NCBI GenBank assembly: GCA_910584825.1
Contig: CAJUCI010000037.1
Location: forward strand, 1-21,069
Source: an uncultured Duncaniella sp.
GTDB lineage: Bacteria > Bacteroidota > Bacteroidia > Bacteroidales > Muribaculaceae
Reading direction: 5' to 3'
DNA: 21,069 bases
In this document: positions 7,359 to 13,817 of the stretch, piece by piece
Layout: every line of letters starts with the position of its first letter
Position numbering within the stretch: the first letter of the stretch is position 1
Position numbers and translations under genes: made by a program
The notes under the pieces: model-generated
Databases searched by the model: none
Seen by the model: the letters and a program-made list of their open reading frames with translations, nothing else
Told to the model about the DNA's origin: nothing

Positions 7359-7711
7359 CCACTAAAGAGCGTCTAGAGTTAATATATAATAGTAAGTTAG
7401 GTGCTGCCGTCACGGCGGTCAAGCCCCCTCGTTACATTATCATCCTCCGAGGCCAATCAGTCACGTCAGTATATAAAAAACATCTCGCGAATCATAGCCT
7501 CCCGGACGCGACGGCCACAGCCGACATGTCAGGACGGATGATTCTGCAAGACGGGACGCAGACCTGGGGGAACAATTCACACATAAAAACATTAAGGAGG
7601 AAGAGCCGTCCCATCACTTTCAGCCCCACGTGCATCTATTACAGCGCGCGACTCGAGGCCGAATTGCCGAGGTGATGTAATCCTCCCATCAGCCCGCAGG
7701 GGCTGATTTGC
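7297..7711 (-). ncRNA. Candidate structured non-coding RNA (or leader) upstream of glyS
   Basis: A minus-strand promoter (TTTG at 7742-7745, TAGTTTTG at 7716-7723) and the terminator at 7297-7358 delimit a transcript of about 400 nt. A perfect 8-bp hairpin, ATCAGCCC-CTGC-GGGCTGAT (7688-7707), sits almost at the predicted 5' end, as in stable RNAs. Other possible minus-strand helices are ATTACA/TGTAAT, GGAGGA/TCCTCC, TCTGC/GCAGA, TCGCG/CGCGA, ATCATCC/GGATGAT and GCCG-TGA-CGGC. I see no signature of tmRNA, RNase P RNA, SRP RNA or tRNA, and 6S RNA is not obvious. The best alternative is a small mRNA: a 47-codon frame runs from 7635 to 7492 (minus) starting MHVGLKVMGRLFLLNVFMCE, without a visible RBS. 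Promoter and terminator are directly seen; RNA function is inference. Confidence 0.5.
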
Positions 7712-7715
7712 GATG

Positions 7716-7745
7716 CAAAACTAATAAATTTTATCTCCCGCCAAA
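7716..7745 (-). promoter_or_regulatory. Promoter of candidate ncRNA
   Basis: Read on the minus strand, TTTG (7745-7742) is separated by 18 bases from TAGTTTTG (7723-7716), matching the Bacteroidetes -33/-7 pair; start predicted near 7711. Just upstream, two AGTTAA words spaced one helical turn apart (7746-7762, also readable as the inverted repeat GTTAA...TTAAC) lie between this promoter and the divergent FKBP promoter and could be a regulator site. Confidence 0.6.
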
Positions 7746-7802
7746 AGTTAATTATAGTTAACACCGCCACCGCCCATCACCATCCCTACCGCAAAAGTTT
7801 AG

Positions 7803-7810
7803 TATCTTTG
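7803..7810 (+). promoter_or_regulatory. -7 promoter element of cytosolic FKBP gene
   Basis: TATCTTTG is a perfect TAnnTTTG match, giving a predicted start near 7815 and a leader of about 30 bases before ATG 7844. This rules out the in-frame TTG at 7808 as a start, because it would lie inside the promoter. It is divergent from the ncRNA promoter at 7716-7745. Confidence 0.65.
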
Positions 7811-7843
7811 CACACGAAACCACATCATTTACAGGCTCTCATA

Positions 7844-8242
7844 ATGGCAAAACAGGAATACATCATAAAGAACCGCGAGTGGCTGGCCGCAAAGGCCGGC
7901 GAAGAGGGAGTGATGCCCCTCGACAAAGGCATCTTATACCGACCGCTCAAACGCGGCAAGCCCGACGGCCCGATGCCCAACCGCTCCAGCGTGGTCACCG
8001 TCCACTACACGGGCAAGACCATCAACGGCAAGACCTTTGACAGCAGCCGCGGAGGCGTAGCCCCCGCATTCCGTCTGCGCGAACTTATACCCGGCTGGAT
8101 TATCGCCCTCCAGCAGATGCACGTCGGCGACAAATGGGAAGTCTACATCCCCGCCGAACAGGCCTACGGCAAGTCATCCCAGCCCGGCATCCCCGGCGGC
8201 TCCACCCTCATCTTCGAAATCGAGCTCCTGAGCGTCTCCTGA
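7844..8242 (+). CDS. FKBP-type peptidyl-prolyl isomerase (no signal peptide)
   Basis: This 132-aa prolyl isomerase lacks a signal peptide and so is probably cytosolic. The FKBP domain covers about residues 45-131: VVTVHYTGKTINGKTFDSSR, then LIPGWIIALQQMHVGDKWEV, then QAYGKSSQPGIPGGSTLIFE. The ligand-pocket Tyr, Phe-Asp, Ile-Trp and Tyr positions are kept. The N-terminal 40 residues (MAKQEYIIKNREWLAAKAGE) form a short basic helix-like lead of the kind seen in small Bacteroidetes FKBPs. It is separated from the FKBP lipoprotein operon by glyS. Start chosen at ATG 7844 from the promoter position. Confidence 0.92.
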   Translation: MAKQEYIIKNREWLAAKAGEEGVMPLDKGILYRPLKRGKPDGPMPNRSSVVTVHYTGKTINGKTFDSSRGGVAPAFRLRELIPGWIIALQQMHVGDKWEVYIPAEQAYGKSSQPGIPGGSTLIFEIELLSVS

Positions 8243-8318
8243 CATCCCCCCGTCCTGACGCAGCATTCTGAAGACGTTAAAATTATGATGCTTTAATGAT
8301 TTTTTGGAATATTTTCAC

Positions 8319-8326
8319 TAAATTGC
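8319..8326 (+). promoter_or_regulatory. Possible -7 element of RSH gene
   Basis: TAAATTGC matches TAnnTTTG at 6 of 8 positions and lies 35 bases before ATG 8362. There is no well-spaced -33 box. It is weak evidence but the only candidate in the 119-base gap. Confidence 0.35.
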
Positions 8327-8361
8327 ACCCGATTTACGAAATTTAGCGAAGATTAGCCAAA

Positions 8362-10257
8362 ATGGATGTTGTCATGGAGAACAATGTGGACTATAACAAG
8401 ATTATCGACGAGCGGGCCGAGGCTGTGTTTGAGGCCATGAGCGGCCGGGTGTCGACCGACGAGCTGACACGCATTCGCCAGGCCTTCGAGCTGGCCCGTA
8501 ACGCCCATGCCGAGCAGAAACGCAAGACCGGCGAGCCTTACATACTCCACCCCATCGCCGTCGCATCCATATGCGCCAAGGAGCTGATGCTCGACGCCAA
8601 CCCCGTGATAGCGGCATTCCTCCATGACGTGGTCGAAGACACCGACTTCACCATCGAAGACATCGAGAGCCGTTTCGGCCACGACGTGGCATTCCTCGTC
8701 AGGGTCGTGACCAAGCAGAAGAAGGACAAGTATGACGAGTCAAAGCAGGTCGACAACTACAAGCAGATGCTCGACTCCGTGCAGTATGACATCCGCGCCC
8801 TCCTCGTCAAGCTGGCCGACCGCCTCCACAACATGCGCACCCTCTCGTCCATGCGTCCCGACAAGCAGATGAAGATTGCGGGCGAGACCGACTATTTCTA
8901 CGCCCCGCTCGCCAACCGACTGGGGCTTTACAATGTCAAGACCGAACTTGAGAACCTGAGCCTGAAATTCCGCTGCCCCCACGAGTACGACGACCTCATC
9001 ACCATGATACGCCGCGACGAGGACCTGCAGCGCGAACGCCTCAAGAAATTCTGCGACGAAATCCGCGACGAGCTCCGCAGCCACGGCATCGAGGCGCGCG
9101 TCTACACCGAGTACCGCCAGCCCTACAGCCTGTGGCGAAAGATGCGCAAATTCGGCGACGACTTCAACCACCTGAAATACCGCCACTTCACCGAAGTGGT
9201 GTTTGACGCCCCCGAGGGCAAAGCCGAGAAAGAGATGGTGATGCGCATCTATGCCATCCTCACCGACCGCTTCAAGGAGAAGCCCGGAGGCATAGCCAAC
9301 TACATCGACTCCCCCAAGGAGAACGGCTACCAGAGCTATCATGTCAAGCTCCTTGCCTCGTTCGGACGATGGCAGGAGGTCCACATCAGCAGCGAGCGCA
9401 TGGTGCGCGACTCGCAGCTCGGATGCGTGGCAAGCCGCAACGACGACAACATCTGGCAGTGGATTAAGAAATTCCGCATGGTGCTGCGCGACATCGCCGC
9501 GCGCGGACAGGAGGGAGCGAGCTTCATCGAAGAGGTCGTGCGCTCCTTCTACAACGACGACATCATGACCTTCACCCCCCAGGGCAAACCCATCATCCTG
9601 CCCCAGCGCGCCACCGTGATGGACTTCGCCTTCGAGGTGCACACCCAGCTCGGACTCCACGCCAAGTATGCCCGCATCAACAGCCAGCTCCTCGCATCGG
9701 TCAAGACCCGCCTCCACCGTGGCGACATCGTAGAAATATTCACCGACCCCGAGATACACCCCACCCCCGACTGGCTCGACACAGCCATGACCTACAAGGC
9801 CCGCAAAGCCATCACCACCTATCTCCGCCAGCTCCCCAAGCCGGCCTACACCCGCTGCCCGCATTGCAACCCCATGCCGGGCGAGGAGGTCGTAGGCTTC
9901 CGCAACGCCGGCGGCGAGGTGACACTCCACAAGCGCGACTGCCCCATAGCCATCAAGCTCGCGTCGCAGGTGGGCGACAACATCGTGTCGGTCGACTTCA
10001 AGCCCGACCACACCCTCTATCCCGTCACCATCAACATCCGCGCCGTCGACCGCTACCATCTGCTCATCGACCTCGTCGACTGCATCACCAACGACCTCAA
10101 CCTCTCGATTGACAATCTGCACACCGTGACCGAGGACGCCATCGTCACATGCTCCATCACCTTCTCCGTCCACTCCTTCACCGAGCTGCAGTCCATCATG
10201 CGCCACATCTCCATCATCCCCGGCGTCGACGAGGTAAAGCGCGCCGTCGCCAACTGA
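8362..10257 (+). CDS. Long RelA/SpoT homologue, probably (p)ppGpp hydrolase only
   Basis: The 631-aa protein has the RSH order. The HD hydrolase (about 45-200) keeps its metal and substrate residues: His63, His88-Asp89, Glu92-Asp93, and Asp153 and Asn157 in KLADRLHNMRTL. The synthetase-like domain (about 225-345) looks degenerate: aligned on YSLWRKM, the catalytic Arg and Lys positions are Glu250 and Arg252, and the catalytic Asp of DLxxxRI is Tyr273, although NGYQSYH is kept. TGS (about 400-462), a CPHC zinc-finger-like region (499-527) and ACT (about 553-628) follow. The helical segment between TGS and the zinc finger, usually over 100 residues, is almost gone, explaining the short length against about 730 aa. 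Likely a SpoT-like hydrolase working beside another Rel elsewhere. ATG 8374 is an alternative start. The 515-codon opposite frame at 8740-10287 is antisense. Confidence 0.9.
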   Translation: MDVVMENNVDYNKIIDERAEAVFEAMSGRVSTDELTRIRQAFELARNAHAEQKRKTGEPYILHPIAVASICAKELMLDANPVIAAFLHDVVEDTDFTIEDIESRFGHDVAFLVRVVTKQKKDKYDESKQVDNYKQMLDSVQYDIRALLVKLADRLHNMRTLSSMRPDKQMKIAGETDYFYAPLANRLGLYNVKTELENLSLKFRCPHEYDDLITMIRRDEDLQRERLKKFCDEIRDELRSHGIEARVYTEYRQPYSLWRKMRKFGDDFNHLKYRHFTEVVFDAPEGKAEKEMVMRIYAILTDRFKEKPGGIANYIDSPKENGYQSYHVKLLASFGRWQEVHISSERMVRDSQLGCVASRNDDNIWQWIKKFRMVLRDIAARGQEGASFIEEVVRSFYNDDIMTFTPQGKPIILPQRATVMDFAFEVHTQLGLHAKYARINSQLLASVKTRLHRGDIVEIFTDPEIHPTPDWLDTAMTYKARKAITTYLRQLPKPAYTRCPHCNPMPGEEVVGFRNAGGEVTLHKRDCPIAIKLASQVGDNIVSVDFKPDHTLYPVTINIRAVDRYHLLIDLVDCITNDLNLSIDNLHTVTEDAIVTCSITFSVHSFTELQSIMRHISIIPGVDEVKRAVAN

Positions 10258-10323
10258 TAGAGGGCCGCAGACACCCCTGAATATCATTTTTCACACAATT
10301 GCAACAATAAAATTCAGCATAGA

Positions 10324-10356
10324 TTTGACTTTAATAGAGGGAAATGCTTAAATTTG
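10324..10356 (+). promoter_or_regulatory. Promoter of dsbD-like gene
   Basis: TTTG (10324-10327), a 21-base spacer and TAAATTTG (10349-10356) give a near-perfect Bacteroidetes sigma-ABfr promoter. The predicted start near 10361 leaves a 40-base leader before ATG 10403 and excludes the in-frame TTG at 10373 as the likely start. Confidence 0.7.
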
Positions 10357-10402
10357 CACATTAATTAAAATATTGATTAAGTTCCTCACTCAACCAATCA
10401 TC

Positions 10403-12433
10403 ATGTTTAAACGTTTCTTAGCAGTGTTTGCTGCAGTGATGGCATTCGCCATCGCAGCCACCGCCCAGATTATGACCCCGGTGACATGGACCTCCGAGAT
10501 GTCCATGACCGGCGACGACAAGGGCAAGATAGTACTTAAAGCCACCATCGCATACGGCTGGCACATGTATTCCAACGATTTTGCCGCCGGCGCAGGCCCG
10601 CAGCCGCTCGAAATCACATTCCCCAAGCTCGAGGGTGTGACACTTGACGGCAAGCCCGTTCCCTCCAAGCCCGCCCACAAGCAGCATGACGACATGTTTG
10701 ACATGGACCTGTCATGGTGGACCGACGGCGTGACCCTCACACAGGAATTCACCGCCACCAAGCCCGAATTTGCCATCGACGTGATGCTCCGCTACGGCGC
10801 ATGCAACGACGAGAACTGCATCCCCCCGTCGCGCGAGGCATTCAACTTCACCGGCAAGGCCAAGGTTAAGGCAGCCGCTCCCGCCGAGGATAAGACCGAA
10901 GAGGCCGCTCCCGCCGAGGAGACAGCAGCCGCTGACGAGGCTGCCGCAACCGACTCCGTAGCCGCTGACTCGACCCAGGCCCTGACCGCTGCCGACTCCG
11001 CCGCACCCTCCGACCTCTGGACCCCCGTGAGATATGAGGATGCCGGCTCTGAGGCTCCCATCTCGCAGGGTTCGTTCTGGTACATCTTCTTCACCTGCTT
11101 CCTCGGAGGTCTCGTGGCCCTCTTCACCCCCTGCGTATGGCCCATGATACCTATGACGGTCAGCTTCTTCCTCAAGAAAGGCAAAGACCGCAGCAAGTCC
11201 ATCAAGGACGCCTGCATCTACGGCATCTCCATCATCGTCATCTACGTGGCCCTCGGCCTCATCATCACCGCCATCTTCGGTGCCAGCAAGCTCAACGAGC
11301 TCTCCACCTCGGCCACATTCAACATCATCTTCTTCTTGCTCCTCGTAGTGTTTGCCATCTCCTTCTTCGGAGCGTTTGACATCAAGCTCCCCGCATCGTG
11401 GAGCAACCGCATGGACGCATCTGCCGAGCGCACCTCGGGCATGCTCTCCATCTTCTTCATGGCATTCACCCTCACGCTGGTATCCTTCTCATGCACCGGC
11501 CCCATCATCGGCACCCTCCTCGTCGAGGCCGCCTCGATGGGCAACATGTGGGGCCCCGCGATAGGCATGCTCGGCTTCTCGACCGCACTGGCCCTCCCCT
11601 TCATGCTCTTCGCCATGTTCCCCACCATGCTCCAGTCCGCCCCCAGCTCGGGCAACTGGATGAACACACTCAAGGTGGTGCTCGGCTTCGTCGAGCTTGC
11701 CCTCTCGCTCAAGTTCCTCTCCGTGGCCGACCTCGCCTACGGATGGCACATCCTTGACCGCGAAATCTTCCTCGCCCTCTGGATAGTGATGTTCGCCCTC
11801 CTCGGCCTCTACCTCCTCGGCAAGTTCAACTTCGCCCACTACGGCCCCGCCGACTCGAGCATCGGAGTGTTCCGCTTCTTCCTCGCAATGATATCGCTCT
11901 CCATGTCGGTATATCTCCTCCCCGGCCTCTGGGGCGCACCCCTCAAGGGCGTGAGCGCATTCGTTCCCCCGCTCTACACCCAGGACTTCAACCTCTACGG
12001 CGACTCCTTCAAGGAATATGACGACTATGAGGAGGGCATGCGCGTAGCCGCCGAGCAGAACAAACCCGTGCTCATCGACTTCTCAGGCTACGGCTGCGTC
12101 AACTGCCGCAAGATGGAAGGAGCCGTGCTCGACGACCCCAATGTCAAGAACATGATTACCGACAACTTCGTCGTAATCAAGCTCATGGTCGACGAGAAAG
12201 CCAACCTCCCCGAGCCTATCAAGGTCACCGAGTATGGCAAGGACGTCACCCTCTACACCTATGGCGACAAGTGGAGCTACCTGCAGCGTTACAAATTCAA
12301 CGCCAACGCCCAGCCCTACTACGTAGTGCTCGACGAAAACGGCAGCCTCCTCTCCGGCCCCTTCTCCTACGAAGAGGACATCCCCAAGTTCACCAACTTC
12401 CTCGAGAAAGGCATCAAGAGCTTCGCGAAATAA
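10403..12433 (+). CDS. dsbD: DsbD-type transmembrane thiol:disulfide interchange protein
   Basis: DsbD carries electrons from cytoplasmic thioredoxin to periplasmic thiol partners. From ATG 10403 it has 676 aa: a signal peptide (residues 1-21, AATA|Q), an N-terminal DsbC-interacting domain ending in CNDENCIPPSREAFNF (Cys134, Cys139), an Ala/Glu/Asp-rich linker (about 160-205), then a membrane domain of about eight helices with the redox pair in FTPCVWPMIP (Cys244) and FSCTGPIIG (Cys364), and a C-terminal thioredoxin domain with CVNC (Cys565, Cys568). All six redox cysteines are present. The periplasmic Cys spacing (CxxxxC) is one residue shorter than the CxxxxxC I recall for E. coli. It has its own promoter and is followed by a perfect 18-bp hairpin at 12457-12504. 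Confidence 0.93.
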   Translation: MFKRFLAVFAAVMAFAIAATAQIMTPVTWTSEMSMTGDDKGKIVLKATIAYGWHMYSNDFAAGAGPQPLEITFPKLEGVTLDGKPVPSKPAHKQHDDMFDMDLSWWTDGVTLTQEFTATKPEFAIDVMLRYGACNDENCIPPSREAFNFTGKAKVKAAAPAEDKTEEAAPAEETAAADEAAATDSVAADSTQALTAADSAAPSDLWTPVRYEDAGSEAPISQGSFWYIFFTCFLGGLVALFTPCVWPMIPMTVSFFLKKGKDRSKSIKDACIYGISIIVIYVALGLIITAIFGASKLNELSTSATFNIIFFLLLVVFAISFFGAFDIKLPASWSNRMDASAERTSGMLSIFFMAFTLTLVSFSCTGPIIGTLLVEAASMGNMWGPAIGMLGFSTALALPFMLFAMFPTMLQSAPSSGNWMNTLKVVLGFVELALSLKFLSVADLAYGWHILDREIFLALWIVMFALLGLYLLGKFNFAHYGPADSSIGVFRFFLAMISLSMSVYLLPGLWGAPLKGVSAFVPPLYTQDFNLYGDSFKEYDDYEEGMRVAAEQNKPVLIDFSGYGCVNCRKMEGAVLDDPNVKNMITDNFVVIKLMVDEKANLPEPIKVTEYGKDVTLYTYGDKWSYLQRYKFNANAQPYYVVLDENGSLLSGPFSYEEDIPKFTNFLEKGIKSFAK

Positions 12434-12456
12434 GCACCCTCTGAAATAATCATACT

Positions 12457-12504
12457 AACGGACAAAAGCCTCAACGTCAAAAACATTTGAGGCTTTTGTC
12501 CGTT
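12457..12504 (+). terminator. Perfect 18-bp hairpin after dsbD, probable terminator
   Basis: AACGGACAAAAGCCTCAA (12457-12474) pairs exactly with 12487-12504 around a 12-nt loop. No long T-run follows on the plus strand (ATCATTCC), but the stem's right arm holds a CTTTTG run. Its position just after dsbD and 29 bases before the next gene suggests termination or mRNA 3'-end protection rather than operon read-through. Confidence 0.6.
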
Positions 12505-12532
12505 ATCATTCCTATATAAATAATGAGACGCA

Positions 12533-13057
12533 ATGTCCAGGACTACCGTAAAGAAAGCCATCGAAGGGTTTGACGCCGCCGAGTTGCGCCAGCTCATCCT
12601 CGACCTCTACACACGCAGCAAAGAAGCCAAAGAGCTGCTTGACTTCTACGCCGTGCCCGACATAGCCAAGAAGCTCGAGGAATACAAGAAACCCATCCTC
12701 AAGGAAGTATGGCGATACACACGCCGCGCCTACCATCCTCGCATGTCGCGCATCCGAGCCGCCATACGCAAATTCACCGCCCTCGACCCAGGCGACGAAG
12801 CCGTAGGCCGACTCATGGCCTTCACCGTGCTCGAATTCTGCAAAATGGCCTCCGACGAAACGCTCAAGGACACCACCAACGAAGCCGTCAACAAATTCTT
12901 CGGCGAAACCCTCGACTACCTCTCGTCGCGCATGCTCCTCGACGAATATGAGCCCCAATTCGCCAAAGCCATCCGCGAAATGAAAGACTTCCGCTACTAC
13001 GCCAACCCCCTCAAACGCCTCCTCACCACCACCCTCACCCACCACCAGCAACAATAG
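12533..13057 (+). CDS. DUF6155-like conserved hypothetical protein
   Basis: This 174-aa soluble, mostly helical and charged protein has no signal peptide or membrane segment. The N-terminal pattern, VKKAIEGFDAAELRQLILDL followed by YTRSKEAKELLDFY, and the later basic KKPILKEVWRYTRRAYHP resemble the DUF6155 family of Bacteroidetes from memory. No function is established that I know of. The extreme C-terminus (TTTLTHHQQQ) is low complexity and runs to the edge of repeat-rich DNA, so the end may have drifted. Codon usage is C-rich at third positions, like dsbD upstream. No -7 promoter was found in the 99-base gap, so transcription may come from dsbD if its hairpin is leaky. Confidence 0.75.
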   Translation: MSRTTVKKAIEGFDAAELRQLILDLYTRSKEAKELLDFYAVPDIAKKLEEYKKPILKEVWRYTRRAYHPRMSRIRAAIRKFTALDPGDEAVGRLMAFTVLEFCKMASDETLKDTTNEAVNKFFGETLDYLSSRMLLDEYEPQFAKAIREMKDFRYYANPLKRLLTTTLTHHQQQ

Positions 13058-13113
13058 CCCCGCACAAAGGAGCAAGACAGCAGCACAAGGAAGGAAGCAA
13101 GACAAGAGCCCAC

Positions 13114-13236
13114 GGAAGCAAGACAGGAGCACAAAAGCACGGTTAGAGAACACACTGCCACCACATAGCAATAACCACAAGGAAGCAAGGCAGAAACACA
13201 AAATACGGTTAGAGAACACACTGCCACCGCATGGCA
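13114..13236 (+). repeat. 57-bp direct repeat pair
   Basis: 13114-13170 and 13181-13236 are near-identical direct copies starting GGAAGCAAG and sharing CGGTTAGAGAACACACTGCC. The GGAAGCAAGACA opening appears a third time near 13093. There is a 10-base spacer. No coding or CRISPR-like regularity. Confidence 0.75.
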
Positions 13237-13246
13237 GGAGCTGCAA

Positions 13247-13280
13247 GTAGGAGCGACGGCTTCAGCCGTCGATATGACAC
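13247..13280 (+). repeat. REP-like palindrome, copy C (single)
   Basis: The copy has a GTAGGAG head, CGACGGCT-TC-AGCCGTCG hairpin and ATATGACAC tail. It is identical over all 34 bases to copy D at 14694-14727. No inverted partner was found nearby, so it is a singlet located just before the tandem array. Confidence 0.85.
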
Positions 13281-13316
13281 AACAAACCTAACTAATAATT
13301 CCATTCCCAACACCCG

Positions 13317-13461
13317 CCCTCCACCCAGCAACGCCCCACCCAGCAACGCTCCTCCACCCAGCAACACTCCCACCACCCGGCAACGCTCCCTCCACCCAAC
13401 AACGCCCTCTCCACCCAACAACACCCTCTCCATCCAGCAACGCTCCCTCCACCCTGCAACG
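13317..13461 (+). repeat. Tandem array, eight units of 15-19 bp
   Basis: Unit boundaries are 13317, 13334, 13349, 13367, 13386, 13405, 13424 and 13443. The last five units are exactly 19 bp with consensus CTCCCTCCACCCAGCAACG; the first three are 15-18 bp. There are no unique spacers, so it is a minisatellite-like array and not a CRISPR. Confidence 0.9.
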
Positions 13462-13519
13462 CCCCCATACACAACTGAGCCGCGATGCGGCGATGCAATC
13501 ATAGCCCCACCACGAGCGA

Positions 13520-13555
13520 ATGCGGGAACGGCCCGCAGGGCCATAGTTCCCGCAT
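13520..13555. repeat. Compound GC-rich hairpin
   Basis: The outer stem ATGCGGGAAC (13520-13529) / GTTCCCGCAT (13546-13555) encloses the inner stem GGCCC-GCA-GGGCC (13530-13542) with an ATA bulge on the right. That is 15 paired bases in 36. No U-tract follows. It looks like another palindromic intergenic element; a smaller GCCGC-GAT-GCGGC palindrome lies near 13480. Confidence 0.7.
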
Positions 13556-13692
13556 CGCGAGGCGTGGGGTGCAATAACAGCACCATTAAGGGCGTCGAAG
13601 ACGTCCTGCAAATACCCCAATCCACCCCCCATTGCACCCCAACCCGCGCACCCATCTCCCAATCAGTGCTCCTGTGCTCCTGTCTCCCGTCC

Positions 13693-13718
13693 CCCCGTGC
13701 TCCCGTCTCCTAATCGGT
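13693..13718 (+). repeat. GTGCTCCCGTCTC direct repeat, left copy
   Basis: This 26-base stretch matches 14531-14556 at 24 of 26 positions. The two copies flank, in direct orientation, the unrecognised gene at 13818-14651; the right copy lies inside its reading frame. Confidence 0.7.
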
Positions 13719-13743
13719 GCTTCTCTTTTTTTGTTCCCGTGCT

Positions 13744-13761
13744 CCCGAGCTTTAGCTCGGG
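13744..13761. repeat. TT-loop palindrome related in design to the REP family
   Basis: CCCGAGCT-TT-AGCTCGGG is a perfect 8-bp stem with a TT turn, extendable by GCTC/GAGC across one bulged G. It shares the GCTTTAGC core and the exact stem/turn geometry of REP copy A but has a different outer stem and no GTAG head. Confidence 0.65.
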
Positions 13762-13805
13762 GAGCTTCGCGACATTATCGCACCAAAAGCCCCGTGCCCG
13801 CATCC

Positions 13806-13813
13806 TACCTTTG
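13806..13813 (+). promoter_or_regulatory. -7 element directly before the 13818 gene
   Basis: TACCTTTG is a perfect TAnnTTTG match ending 4 bases before ATG 13818. With the usual spacing, transcription would begin at or next to the A of the ATG, implying a leaderless mRNA. There is no clear TTTG -33 box. Confidence 0.5.
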
Positions 13814-13817
13814 CACC

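Larger units (their letters stand above)
13058..13817. other. 760-base repeat-rich region without a convincing gene
   Basis: Open frames here (for example 13231-13713 plus and several minus frames) translate to Pro/Asn or Gly/Trp/Arg low-complexity strings that follow the tandem repeats, so I reject them. The region holds a 57-bp direct repeat, a GTAG REP copy, a 19-bp tandem array, a long GC hairpin, GTGCTCCCGTCTCC-type words and a TT-loop palindrome. GTGCTCCTGTGCTCCTGTCT at 13666-13685 is an 18-of-20 inverted match to 13121-13140. Confidence 0.7.

Noticed and set aside
7346..7675. 109-codon plus-strand frame in the glyS-FKBP gap
   Set aside because: It starts inside the terminator hairpin, has no promoter or RBS and shows no recognisable protein character; the opposite strand has the better transcription signals.
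7297..7711. tmRNA, RNase P RNA or SRP RNA
   Set aside because: No tRNA-like 3' end, no GAGGAAAGTCC/ACAGAAA core and no GGAAGGNAGCA tetraloop domain on either strand.
8740..10287. 515-codon open frame on the minus strand
   Set aside because: It lies entirely antisense to the RSH gene, has V/G/D/E-rich composition typical of reverse-frame shadows in GC-rich DNA and matches no family.
13317..13461. CRISPR array
   Set aside because: Units are contiguous and degenerate, with no unique spacers and no cas genes nearby.
13231..13713. 160-codon plus-strand frame and several minus-strand frames
   Set aside because: They only translate the REP copy and the 19-bp tandem array (PPSNAPP or WRERCW-type strings).
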